This document shows positions 1 to 10,415 of a DNA stretch of 64,000 nt, piece after piece. This DNA comes from DATJHM01 sp963777355. GTDB lineage: Bacteria; Chloroflexota; Ktedonobacteria; Ktedonobacterales; Ktedonobacteraceae. Position 1 is the first letter of the stretch, and each line of letters starts with the position of its first letter. The notes under the pieces were generated by a model that was not told the origin of the DNA, made no database searches, and saw only the letters and a program-made list of their open reading frames with translations. Location of the stretch: contig CAVZQK010000010.1 of assembly GCA_963777355.1 (NCBI GenBank), positions 124,001-188,000 on the forward strand. The letters are read 5' to 3'. The position numbers were made by a program, and so were the translations under genes.

Positions 1-371
1 TATATGTTGAATAGCGAACTGGTCGCTATATTCCTGCTCCTGTCGTACCAGGATTTTGCTGATAAGTTCTTTTTGGTACTTTTGCTAGTGAAGGTCAGAT
101 GAAGATTCTTGGCAATCTCTTTGAGATCTGCCACCTTCTTTGCCTCTAACTCTGCTGCCATGAATTTTACCTGTTTCTCTGGCTGGTTAGCAGAGGGAAG
201 TGTTTGTTCCGCTTGCACAATCTGCTCTTCTATAATGGCCGTGGAACTTCCCAATTCCCGACATTCTACATCGGGCATACGGCGCAGGACCAGGACGATC
301 TCTGCCAGCAGATCGGCGAGTTCATGGGTCTTCATACGTTCGAGTTGTGCTACTGTCAAGCGTGTGCTCAT
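1..371 (-). CDS. SAP-like hydrophilic protein, partial at 3' end
   Basis: The gene starts at ATG 371 (MSTRLTVAQLERM) and runs off the left edge. The protein is hydrophilic and rich in Leu, Glu and Lys. Roughly residues 80-110 resemble a SAP/Rho-N helix-loop-helix (ADLKEIAKNLHLTF). At a five-T run on the plus strand (70-74) the frame shifts. Adding one base restores KELISKILVRQEQEYSDQ, the expected continuation of the motif, so a one-base deletion is likely. It lies 60 bp downstream of parA on the same strand and may be its partner, although it does not look like a ParB. The function is not assigned. Confidence 0.5.
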   Translation of the reverse strand, partial: MSTRLTVAQLERMKTHELADLLAEIVLVLRRMPDVECRELGSSTAIIEEQIVQAEQTLPSANQPEKQVKFMAAELEAKKVADLKEIAKNLHLTFTSKSTKKNLSAKSWYDRSRNIATSSLFNI

Positions 372-430
372 AGTCTTTCTCTCGACTTTCTACGATAGTT
401 TTTTTTAAGAGAGACGCGGTCCCTGGCGTT

Positions 431-1270
431 TTAGCGTTTGCACGTGAAAGATGCGGCTAATGAATTTCCCGCCAGATTTTTGAACTGGTCCTGAAGCTCA
501 CGCTCCTGACCCTTTGGTAAGAAAATTGCGCTGACTGGCAGACGGTTATCTGCTGCGCTGGCTACGACGATGCTGTCGCTGATCGTATGTTTAAAAACCT
601 GCTGCGGATATTCTGCCCGCACCCGGTCACAATAGGTCGCGTGGAGGCGCACATTGGCGCGGATACGCGTCAAGATAATGCCGCCAAGCACAGGACCAAT
701 AAAGGTCTCTTTACTCTGATTGGAGAAGAGTTTGTTGACCGAGCGTTGCAGCAGGCCGATGCCATAGGTCGAGAGGAAATCGGGGATGGTCGGTACGACA
801 TAGGCATCGCTGGCCCAAAGGCTATTTTTTGTGACGGGATTAAAATTAGGTGGGCAATCGCAGATAATATAATCGTAATCTTCGGCAATTTCATCAAAAT
901 AATGTTGCAAAATTGTGTGTCCAACAAAGTCAGTCAGGCGCAGATCCACGTCAACCAGATCGGGATTTGAGGGTAGGAGATCGAAGCCAAAGACCTTTGC
1001 CTCGTCTAATACGTTTGGTAAGATTGCATTGCGAATCGGGAAACTATTATCGCGGTGTTCAAAAAGATCATAGGTGGTGCCGCGCATCTTCTTCCACTGC
1101 ATCCAACGTGCCTGCTCCAGCACATAAAAGGTCGCGCTTGCCTGGGGATCGAGATCGACGAGCAGCGTCCGCCGCCCATGATGCCGTGCCAGTGCGGTAG
1201 CCAGCTCAACCGCACAAGACGTCTTGCCGACGCCGCCCTTGAAATTGATAATTGTCACTATTTGAACCAT
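431..1270 (-). CDS. parA: ParA family ATPase
   Basis: Encodes 279 residues of a ParA/Soj/MinD-type ATPase, whose family uses ATP-dependent dimers on DNA to partition plasmids or chromosomes or to position cell components. Residues 11-17 are the deviant Walker A box KGGVGKT. LLVDLDPQ follows as the A' box and DYIICDCPP is the Walker B region. I chose the ATG at 1270 (MVQIVTIINF) because the Walker box then sits at the usual distance from the N-terminus; an upstream ATG at 1435 would add a non-homologous tail. The open frame is intact although most long genes around it are broken. The downstream gene is a SAP-like protein rather than parB, so this could be a plasmid-like or orphan partition pair. 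The family call is firm and the cargo is unknown. Confidence 0.88.
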   Translation of the reverse strand: MVQIVTIINFKGGVGKTSCAVELATALARHHGRRTLLVDLDPQASATFYVLEQARWMQWKKMRGTTYDLFEHRDNSFPIRNAILPNVLDEAKVFGFDLLPSNPDLVDVDLRLTDFVGHTILQHYFDEIAEDYDYIICDCPPNFNPVTKNSLWASDAYVVPTIPDFLSTYGIGLLQRSVNKLFSNQSKETFIGPVLGGIILTRIRANVRLHATYCDRVRAEYPQQVFKHTISDSIVVASAADNRLPVSAIFLPKGQERELQDQFKNLAGNSLAASFTCKR

Positions 1271-1488
1271 GCTACCTGCCTTCTCATCCCAGAAATACGC
1301 GCTATCTCTACTTACAATTAACATCCTCGAAATTATGACAGAGGAGACAGGGAAAGTCAAGTAAAAGAGGAAAAATGGTGGAATTGCTATTAGGCACAAA
1401 ATGCAGTGCAGCTCTTTATCTTGATAAACATGCACGAGAGGATTATACTGAGATTATAGATATTTTTAGAAAAGGGAGAGTAATAGCC

Positions 1489-4056
1489 ATGTCAGGTCCA
1501 AGCGTATTTTTCTCCTATGCCAATGAAGATAAGCCACTGGTAAAAAAACTAAAAAAATATTTGATCGTATTTAAACAAAAGGGATTAATTGCCGAATGGT
1601 ATGACCATAACATCCTTCCCGGCACGCCTCTGAATGAAGAGCGTGCGCGGCAACTAAATAATGCATCGCTGATAGTTCTATGTATCAGCCCTGATTTCCT
1701 CGTGACAGACTATTGTCGTACTGAGATGAGGAGGGCAATGGAGCGATATGAATCTGGGGATGCCTGGGTATTGCCTATTTTGCTTAAACATGCTTCTGGA
1801 AGGGTGCGCCGTTTGCCTCTCTCGAGCCATTACCCACAGATGGCCGTCTCGTCACGAGTGGGCGCCCCAGGCCAAAGTCCTAAAGGATATTGCTAAGGGC
1901 TTTCAGACAGTACTCCTTGTTCTTGAAGCTAAAGAAAGAGTCTTCTCTCAATATGGAAAAGCCACTATATCATCATCAAGGTCTAATTTTATGGTGCCCT
2001 TCCGACGCGATCCCTTTTTCACTGGTCGAGAAGAGGCTTTAACTCAACTACGTTCTTTACTGCTATCTACTGATGCGGATGCTTCGACTCTGCCGCCCGC
2101 CCTCAGTGGCTTTCCAGGGATTGGCAAGACTCAGATTGCCATTGAATATGCGTATCGATATCGCCAGGAATATAATAATATTTTATGGGTGAACTCGGCT
2201 AAAGATGAAGAAATCATAAAGAGTTTCACTGCTATCGCTGGTTTTTTGAAACTAACTAATGATCAGATGTCTGAGAGGAAAGCATTACTCTCTTAGTCAA
2301 AGAGTGGTTGAGCTTAATACCGCGTGGTTGCTTATTTTTGATAATGTTGAAGATATGGGTAAGGTAGCTATATGTATTCCGGTTCACCATCGCGGTCACA
2401 TCATATTTACTACTATGTTGCAAGCGTTAGGTGGAATGGCGAAACCCATTGATCTGGAAAAGATGACTCTAGATGAAGGTGCATTACTTATTATTAAAAC
2501 GAAAATCGCATCTTGAGTCAACCTCTTCACTTCAGGATGCCCCAAAAGAAGATGTGGTAATTGCGCAACAAATTGCCCATGAATTTGATGGTTTGCCTTT
2601 AGCTCTCAGTCAAGCTGGTGCATATATTGAAGGATCTCAATTAAGTTTTGGTAGATATCTAGAGCTATGGCGTTAGTCATACAAAATAGAGCTTTTAATG
2701 CATCGGGAAAGCCTGGCAGACATTTTTGGTCATCCTGCCTCATTAACTGCAACCTTGAAGCTGTCATTGGGCAAAGTTAAAGAAGCCAATCCTGCTGCTG
2801 CTGAATTGCTTCGTGTTTGTGCCTTTCTCGCTCCAAGTGCCATTCCTGAAGAACTCTTTGTCGAAGGGGCCAACTATCTTGGCTCAATCCTTGAGTCCTT
2901 GGGAAATAATGCTCTTGCTTTTGAAGCAGTTTTTACTGAATTACTAAATATTCTCTCATACAAAGAGATGCGAAGGAGAAAACGTTTACTATCCATCGTT
3001 TGGTACAAACTGTTTTAAAAGCTGATATGGATGAATTGGCGCAAAAGTTGTGGATAGAGCGTATACTCAAAATGCTCAATGCGGCCTTTCCTGACGAGGT
3101 GTCTGAGGATTGGCAACGGTGTGAACGCTTACTTTCTCAAGTGCAAGTCGGTCATGAGTTGATTAAGCAGACTGGTTTATGTTTTGGGGCAGCAGCACAC
3201 CTTCTTAATCAGGTTGGCCAGTATTTGGAAAAGCGCTATGGGTTCTTTATGGAAGCAGAGGAACTTTATCAACAAGCATATAAAATCTATAAATCGATAT
3301 TGGGTTTAGTGCATCTAGAGACACTGGTAGTATATAGTAATCTCGCACGAGTCTATCTTGTTCAGGGAAAATATGAAATGGCAGAATAGCGTATAAGGAG
3401 ATCAAAAGGGTGAGAGAACAGGTCTTGGGGCGGAACATCCAGATACATTAACGACACTGAAGAGTTTAGCTGAGGCTTATCTTGATTGGGGAAAGTATGG
3501 AGAGGCAGAAGAGGTGTATAAGCAGGTAAGAGAGGTGAGTGAACAGGTGTTGGGGAAGGAACATCCAGATACACTGATGGCTCTAAGTAATCTTGCAGGA
3601 GTCTATACTAATCAGAAGCGATATAAGGCGGCAGAAGAGATCTATGAGCAGGTGAGAGAGGTGAGCAAGCGGGTGTTGGGACTGGAGCACCCTTTAACGT
3701 TTATGGCGTTAAATAGCTTAGCAGGAGTTTATACTATACAGGAGAGGTATGAGGATGCAGAAAATGTATATAAAGATCTATGTGACTTACAGGAGCACGC
3801 ATTGGGTAAGGAGAACCAGCACCTGGGGGTGAGCCTTTATAATCTTGCTAAAATTTATAGTGAGGAGAAGAAGTATAAAAAAGCAGCGGAATTATATCAG
3901 CGTGTCTTAGCAATTGATGAGCAAATTTATGGTTTTATCCACATAGAGATTATTACTGATCTAGCAGCATTAGTTGATACCTATCAGAAACAAGGGGAAC
4001 AGGAACAGGCAGACATGCTTATTCAACGTATCAGGCATATTCAAGAGCAGCTATAG
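1489..4056 (+). pseudogene. TIR / NB-ARC / TPR STAND protein, multiply frameshifted
   Basis: One gene is read in pieces across all three frames. Residues 1-110 form a TIR domain (VFFSYANEDKPLVKKL, then WYDHNILPG and SPDFLVTDYC followed by the usual Glu in RTEMRRAM). At 2100-2160 lies the NB-ARC P-loop GFPGIGKTQIAIEYAY, then Walker B LLIFDNVED, and near 2600 the GLPLALSQAGAYI motif. From about 3240 to 4000 there are tetratricopeptide repeats of the kinesin-light-chain type (AEEVYKQVREVSEQVLGKEHPDT and relatives). Breaks are seen near 1795, 1860, 2290, 2500, 2960, 3390 and 3430, plus an in-frame TAG at 2674-2676. In the family, TIR domains cleave NAD+ and the STAND core switches on upon sensing, often in phage defence or signalling. 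As sequenced this copy cannot make a full protein. Confidence 0.8.
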
Positions 4057-4793
4057 CCTTTCCCTCAAAACGCGCTTTCTGCTTGCCCTCCACAAAGAGA
4101 GACGCCCTCGCTCCCAGAAATACGATGAAGTCATCCTCATCAGTTGCATTCCATTATACCATTGGGAACGAGGGCATCTCTCTCAAAAAAAGAAGTTTAG
4201 ACCTCTTGTCCGGTGCGCTGGACGCGCAAGAGCGTGCGCAAGGCATCAGCCTGGCCGCGATTTCCAGGCCGCAGAGTGAACCTCTGTCCCAATTATGGGG
4301 AGAGAACTCTTGTCCCGAACCGCCGCCGCTCGCTCTCTTTGCATGATCTCATGCACCAGTTGTCGATCCGTCAGCCGCCAGCCACGCCGCTTCGCTTGCT
4401 CCGCGAAACGCATCACTCGTGCAAAACCGGCCTCGTAATCGCGCTCTTCACTTGTATCTTGAAGTGGAGTTTCTCTGCATCGTGCTGCCTCTCATCATCT
4501 TTACCAAATACCAGCTCTATGTGTGCTCATACACACCATCAGTATGCCAGAAAAGGTATGAGAACGTCAACCGCATAACGGGACAAATCCAATAATTTCT
4601 CATAATCTCGTTCTGCTGTTATTTGTGCTTCACCCCTCTCCATCTCGCCTGCCGTTTTCGCGCCCTCTCCGCGGAGTGAGATGGGTGGTAGGCGAGACGG
4701 TCAGAGATCAACAGCCGACCCTACGAATTTCTGTATGCAGCGGGGGGATTGTCCTCAGGGAGATGGTTGTCCTTACCGAGCTGCAAGAAAATC
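4057..4793. other. Gene-free stretch with a repeat copy and a degraded minus-strand remnant
   Basis: No convincing gene lies here. On the minus strand, about 4450 down to a stop at 4246-4248, there is an open stretch without a start that looks protein-like (SEERDYEAGFARVMRFAEQ, then KRRGWRLTDRQLVHEIMQRE). A second ERDYE-like stretch (ITAERDYEKLLDLSRYAVD) lies near 4600-4550 in another frame. Together they look like the decayed remains of one minus-strand gene of unknown family. Positions 4699-4726 hold one copy of the dispersed GTAGGGTCGGCTGTTGATC repeat, inverted. The plus-strand open frames here have poor protein-like composition. Confidence 0.4.
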
Positions 4794-5896
<1,103 letters not shown>

Positions 5897-6104
5897 AGTT
5901 TTTCTCCTTCTCCAGTTTGTGATATCGTTGATTTGCGGGCGTATGGATAACCAACTAAGACGCGATAGGCAGGCTCCTACAGAAATGATATCATCTCGAC
6001 TGGCAGGAGAAGCTACAAAAAATGTGCCGACTCCAGAAAGAATTGTAGCTTTTCTTCTCTGTTATTCGTGAGATCTATAACAGAAAAGGGCGAAAGGATA
6101 GATT

Positions 6105-6509
6105 ATGGCAGAAGGTTTTTTAGCGGAAGGAACAACCCCTGGCAGTTATGCGCTTAATGATCTGAGTGGCATCGATCTTGTGCGAGGACAGGCTATGAAG
6201 CTCTTTCTTGGGGGAGAGTGGATCGCGGGACATGTTGCTTATAGCAGTGGTTATGTCGATCCGACTAGGGGTGCTGACGGAAACGTATTTCTGCAAAGCA
6301 GAGGCATGTATGCTATCGCGGATGATGAGCCCGAAGATTCAGTAACCGAGGCTTCTGAGGAGTCTTTTCCTGCCAGTGACCCACCGGCATGGAGTGCAGC
6401 AGAGAATACGGCCAATCAGCGTGTGCATCTGCTCAATGGTCCCTACTTTGTTGCCGATGTTGATGGCAGCATATGTGGGCTCTGCACAGGAATGAAAGTC
6501 CGTGTATAA
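6105..6509 (+). CDS. DUF5348-like protein with embedded acidic SFPASDPPAW segment
   Basis: Intact 134-residue protein starting at ATG 6105 behind AAAGGA. Residues about 25-70 (MKLFLGGEWIAGHVAYSSG) and the C-terminus (SICGLCTGMKVRV) match the pattern of DUF5348, small beta-rich proteins of unknown role. Between these halves sits EASEESFPASDPPAW, a motif otherwise found in many short bacterial proteins of about 50-80 residues. The arrangement reads as a motif inserted into, or fused with, the DUF5348 fold. It is a single gene flanked by a terminator at 6515-6551. No catalytic residues are evident, so no function is proposed. Confidence 0.7.
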   Translation: MAEGFLAEGTTPGSYALNDLSGIDLVRGQAMKLFLGGEWIAGHVAYSSGYVDPTRGADGNVFLQSRGMYAIADDEPEDSVTEASEESFPASDPPAWSAAENTANQRVHLLNGPYFVADVDGSICGLCTGMKVRV

Positions 6510-6514
6510 GCGGC

Positions 6515-6551
6515 AAAAGATCAGAGCTTTACATAAGACTCTGATCTTTTG
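6515..6551. terminator. Rho-independent terminator after the 6105 gene
   Basis: A perfect 12-bp stem AAAAGATCAGAG / CTCTGATCTTTT encloses a 12-nt loop, with T residues ending the right arm. It sits 6 bp after the stop codon of the DUF5348-like gene. The A-rich left arm means it could also act on the minus strand. Confidence 0.8.
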
Positions 6552-6637
6552 TACGTCTCTCAACTACATTTTTCCCTGACCGGGCAACGAGGAGAGATAT
6601 CCCTGTTGCCTGTCGAGCGAGAATGGGTTGTTTCGTC

Positions 6638-6835
6638 TTACTTGTCCAGCTTGCCGACTGCTTTGCTCACAGCGGTTGGTGAATCGAATTCCTGATCGGG
6701 CAACTGCTCCAGAGTCGAACGCGCCTGGTCGTCTGCACCATTTTTCTGTGCCTGTTTGAGCAGATCAGCCTTCTTTGCCGGATAGTCGACGCCCTTAAGG
6801 AATTTCTCCAATTGGATCGGATTAATCGTTGCCAT
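6638..6835 (-). CDS. DUF2795 domain protein
   Basis: Intact 65-residue protein. The start at 6835 (MATINPIQLEKFLKGVDYP) was chosen because AAGGGA lies 9 nt upstream and the family normally begins this way; an ATG 33 bp further up lacks support. DUF2795 proteins are short helical proteins with the pattern L-x(3)-YPA-K-x(2)-LL-x(2)-A, seen here as VDYPAKKADLLKQAQKNGA, followed by the LEQLPDQEFDSP stretch. Their role is unknown. A PRC-barrel or stress link has been suggested by gene neighbourhoods, but nothing here proves it. It is monocistronic on the minus strand between two unrelated genes. Confidence 0.8.
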   Translation of the reverse strand: MATINPIQLEKFLKGVDYPAKKADLLKQAQKNGADDQARSTLEQLPDQEFDSPTAVSKAVGKLDK

Positions 6836-7044
6836 AATCTTTTTTCCCTTCTTTTCCACTTCAAGCATTCAAAGAATATGTATGTAGTCCCGAACTCTTT
6901 TCTCTGTCTGCTGTTTACCATCTGACGGAGTGGACACGTTTTACCGCCGTCGATAGTAACAAGGGATCAATCAGCAAGCCAGGAGAGAGCTAACCTTTTG
7001 TATCAGATCATCAATATTCTACCTTCTCCTATTTCTGCTAGCCC

Positions 7045-7305
7045 TCAGGAGGCCAGTTTGGTAATAATCGTGATAGCATCAGGTGTAAGATGAACCTGTA
7101 CCTTTCGTTTATCTGGAAAAGAACGGGTCCTGGTGACCATGCCTCGCTTTTCCAGGCGGTTAATATTTTTTGTTGCCGCCGCACTACTCGTTCCACACGC
7201 TTTTGCAAATTCTCCAATTGTCCAATGTTGGCGTTGTGCGAGAAGATGCAAAAGCTCTTGTTGGCGAAAGGTAAGTAGTTTTGCTCGTTTTGTTGCAGAC
7301 CACAT
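7045..7305 (-). CDS. MarR-type winged-helix transcriptional regulator, short
   Basis: 86-residue DNA-binding protein. ATG 7305 is chosen because a perfect AGGAGG lies 8 nt upstream; a longer frame begins at 7410 but its extra part is not family-like. The body LTFRQQELLHLLAQ, WTIGEFAKACGTSSAAATKNINRLEKRGMVTRT and RKVQVHLTPDA is the winged helix-turn-helix core of MarR regulators, with the SAAATKN stretch as recognition helix. It lacks the long dimerising helices of full MarR proteins (about 140 residues), so it is either a minimal version or truncated. Its target is not known. The neighbouring nuo genes read the same way but lie downstream of their own stops. Confidence 0.75.
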   Translation of the reverse strand: MWSATKRAKLLTFRQQELLHLLAQRQHWTIGEFAKACGTSSAAATKNINRLEKRGMVTRTRSFPDKRKVQVHLTPDAITIITKLAS

Positions 7306-7531
7306 AATTGAAATCCTCCTCATTAAAGAAGCAAAAAATGGCTTGAAACAAAATTCTCTTGTGTGAAAAAATGAACTGGTACGAGCATCCTTGTGTTTGT
7401 TGTCTCTCAACCGTTTGATCGTAGAGCTTAGTCGAACGTATCGTCTTCGTACCTTTCACCTTGATAAACAAGGCTACCTCTAACCTTCATAGATAGTTTC
7501 AGGAAGTATCTTTCTTGTTACCCCTTTCTGA

Positions 7532-8678
7532 TCAACGATCTACGCATCCAAGCACAATATCTGTACTGCCAATAATGGCAACTGCGTCACTCATTTTATG
7601 TCCCCGAAGCACTTCCGGGAGGATTTCGAGGTTACAAAAAGAGGGCGCACGCATCTTTGCTCGCCAGGGGAAACTTGCTCCCGTCGCTGATCATATAGAA
7701 ACCATATTCGCCCCGGCTATTTTCGATTGCGAAATATGTTTCCCCTCGTGGTGGACGTAAAGCGATAGGGACACGCGCGGCGATGGCCCCTGGAGGCATC
7801 TTGTCGAGAGCAACGCGGCAGAGCCGAATGCTTTCCCGCATCTCCATCATGCGTACTATATTACGGGCGAAACAGTCGCCTTCCTGGCGTACCTGTACAT
7901 TGACAGGAACTTCTCGGTATGCCATATAAGGACGATTGACCCGTAGATCCCAATTGATGCCGCTTGCACGGGCCATAGGGCCGGTTAGGCCATAGGCCAT
8001 TGCCTGTTGGGTCTCAATAAAACCGACCCCTTGTGTTCGCGCCAGAAAAATCTCGTTGCCATTGATAAGCGTATCAAGCTCATCCAGATTCTTCTCTAAT
8101 TTGTCAAGGTAGGCTTCGCACTCGCGCAACCAGCCTTGAGGAAAATCGTGCAAGACTCCACCCACGCGCATGTAATTAACTGTGAAGCGACTCCCCGCCA
8201 GCGCTTCAAACAGGGCTAAGATGCCTTCTCGATCTCGGAAAGTCCACAGAATAGGAGTAAAAGCACCCAGGTCGACAAGATAGGTACCAACTGCTACCAG
8301 ATGGCTGGCGATGCGTTGTAACTCTCCCACCAGCAGACGAATATATTGTGCTCGTCGTGGTGGCTCAAGATCGATAAGTTGCTCTACCGTCCCCACATAG
8401 GCTATTTCGCAGAGCATAGGCGAAAGGTAGTCGGAATTGTCGGTGTAACGGATGCCCTGCATAAGGATTCTATTCTCAAAAATTTTTTCCATGCCCCGGT
8501 GCAGGTAGCCAATAACTGGTGTGCAGCCGACGATAGTCTCTCCCTCTAAAGTGAGCACCAGGCGCAATACCCCATGTGTACTGGGATGTTGTGGCCCCAT
8601 ATTCAGGATCATCTCCTGAGCTTTGACCCCTTCGGCCTGACTGGCAAAATCGGAATGAAGGTCAGTATCCTGTGTCAT
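7532..8678 (-). CDS. nuoD: NADH-quinone oxidoreductase subunit D, one-base frameshift near the 3' end
   Basis: NuoD is the 49-kDa quinone-site subunit of respiratory complex I. The frame from ATG 8678 shows AEGVKAQEMILNMGPQHPST, GYLHRGMEK, TDNSDYLSPM and GVGFIETQQAMAYGLTGPMA, all family hallmarks. It stops early after SDGSKFPLASK. At a CCCC run near 7665, removing one C restores MRAPSFCNLEILPEVLRGHK and the conserved ending IGSTDIVLGCVDR with a stop at 7532-7534. The 1147-bp span minus one base gives a normal 381 residues. The start overlaps the 3' end of nuoB, so the pair is probably translationally coupled. nuoC is absent between them. The indel may be a sequencing error. Confidence 0.88.
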
Positions 8679-9287
8679 CTAATATCATCCTCTCCCCGAA
8701 TTTTAAACCCTGTTTTAAGATCTTCTCGCGCAACTTGAAATCCCCTCAGATAAGTTGCTCAGGTCGCGGTGGACAACCTGGTACATAGACATCCACAGGT
8801 ACAATTGTATCAACCCCCTGCACTGTATAATAACTGTCGTAAAACTCGCCCGCAGAGTTTGCACATTGTCCCATGCTCAGTACCCACTTTGGATCTGGCA
8901 TCTGTTCCCAGAGCAGACGGAGACGCCGCCCCATTTTTACTGAGACGTACCCGCTACGATCATTAGATCAGCCTGGCGCGGACTAGAGCGGAAGACCTCT
9001 GATCCGAAGCGGGATAGATCGTAGTGAGACTGCGCGGCTGCCATCATTTCAATGGCGCAACAGGCCAGGCCATAGCTCAGTGGCCAGACCGAACGTGAAC
9101 GCGCCCAGTTTTGCGCCCACTGTAACATCTCTGCCACGCTGGTCAGTTCGACGTTGTTTTCTTGATTCCCTGGCGTGTATTCAAACGGTCCCCTCGCTTG
9201 TAGGATTGGAACAGTCTTTCTTTTCCCTCCCCCTGTAACTGGATCGTTTCCGCTCCTTCTTGCTGCTTCCTTGTGATCTGCCATCAT
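8662..9287 (-). CDS. nuoB: NADH-quinone oxidoreductase subunit B, interrupted twice
   Basis: NuoB carries the N2 iron-sulphur cluster of complex I. Ligand cysteines are visible: the tandem pair in LACCAIEMMAAAQSHYD, then MGQCANSAGEF and VPGCPPRPEQL. The start is ATG 9287 (or the adjacent ATG 9284) behind AAAGGA. A base is missing near 8945: the frame ends VAGTSQ-stop, while one added base gives VAGTVSVKMG. A TGA at 8746-8748 then cuts the C-terminus; in the same frame KLREKILKQGLKFGER continues to a stop at 8662-8664, which overlaps the nuoD start. With the missing base the length is 208 residues. The 35-residue N-terminal extension before the conserved core is longer than usual. nuoA and nuoC are not adjacent. 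Confidence 0.82.
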
Positions 9288-9302
9288 TTTTATCCTTTCT
9301 CT

Positions 9303-10103
9303 TTATTTCTGCTGGTTATCTTGCATTGCGTTATTCTCTCGCTTTTCAAGCGAAGAGAGCGCGTAGAAAGGCCAATCATTGCGTTCAGTGGCAAGCATTT
9401 TCATACTCGCGCTGATGATGTTCCAGACATCTTTCCAATAGCCTTCCTCCTGTTCTTCTCTCTCTGGTGGCTCGATAAGTACACTGGCTGGCACTGGTAA
9501 TAGATATTCTGCTTGTGCCTGATTGGGTGGAAGCACCTGTATCTGCCGCAAGTGTTGTCCCACCTCTCCGAGTGTCTTGTTGCTGCACAATACCAGATCG
9601 GCGTATGTTACAAGTTCACGTTGTAAGCCTGCTGTGACAAGCGGCTCTGGCTTTTTGGCTAAAGAGAGCGCGTTGCAGTCATAAATTATGCCAAGCGGTT
9701 CAAGATGGTCCGTCCAGGTGAGTGTCGACGGATCGGTATACCAGAGGAGATACTGCTCTATTCCATATTCGGCGAATAGCTGATCGAGCCAGAGCTTTCT
9801 TCTGGTTTCTAACTCCCAGACAGAGATTTCTGGAGCGATGATAGGCATGTTGATCCATACATCAGAAATCTATCTTCCTCCTGACAACGGAGGTTGGAGA
9901 TTGTTGCCGCGAAAATCTTCAATGAAAAAGACACGCCACTCCTGGGCGCACCAGCGTAGCAGGTGTTGGAAGGATTTCTCTTCATCCTCCCAGCGAACAG
10001 AAGAAAAGCAGATAAGATCAATCGGCGCAACTGTTCTTCTAGCTACTGAAGGCAAAGGAGAAAGAGACGAGTTTCTGCATAGATTTGTCTTTCTCTCTAG
10101 CAT
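9303..10103 (-). pseudogene. Glycosyltransferase remnant with in-frame stop and internal deletion
   Basis: The N-terminal part, IDLICFSSVRWEDEEKSFQH then LLRWCAQEWRVFFIED, matches glycosyltransferases that open with DLICFSHLRWDFVYQRPQHL and RRVFFVEEP. An in-frame TAG at 9870-9872 interrupts it. After seven codons the same frame resumes with MPIIAPEISVWELETRRKLW, WTDHLEPLGIIYDCNALSLAK and ADLVLCSNKTLGEVGQ, all family-like. It then jumps to what looks like a C-terminal end (WKDVWNIISASM). Family members are near 400 residues. Here only about 266 codons span both ends, so roughly a third is missing from the sugar-nucleotide-binding half. The start at 10103 sits just after AAAGG. It reads toward nuoB, 15 bp away. 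Confidence 0.6.
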
Positions 10104-10415
10104 CCTTTGATAGGATAGTGTTCTGTGTGTGAAGCATTTTTTTGTGAAGATAAAGACAAAATACAAAGACGAAACATAAAAATGACTTTTCAGGGCAATT
10201 GCCCATCTTCCTGTCTTGCTAAAATGAAGTGCTGAGCTAGCGAAAAACCGTTTCACTGTTTTCATCTTTTTATACGTTAAATGAAAAGAAACGATGACAT
10301 GTTCTTGTATGATTTCCAAAATTCTTTGGAATATTGTTACAAACTGCCTCTCTTTTCCGTGAATAAGACCGGAAGTGAAAAACCGTTTTAATCTCAGATG
10401 AAGAAAGGAAACACT
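10104..10415. other. Intergenic control region upstream of Mn catalase
   Basis: No gene is recognised in this 312-bp stretch, which is more A/T-rich than its surroundings. It holds a 12-bp direct repeat GAAAAACCGTTT near 10240 and near 10377, the second copy about 40 bp before the catalase start. This would suit a regulator site for the catalase, but no known operator is recognised. A minus-strand open frame through here is not protein-like upstream of the glycosyltransferase remnant. Confidence 0.35.

Noticed and set aside
587..970. Plus-strand frame opposite parA
   Set aside because: Antisense to a clear ParA; no family features.
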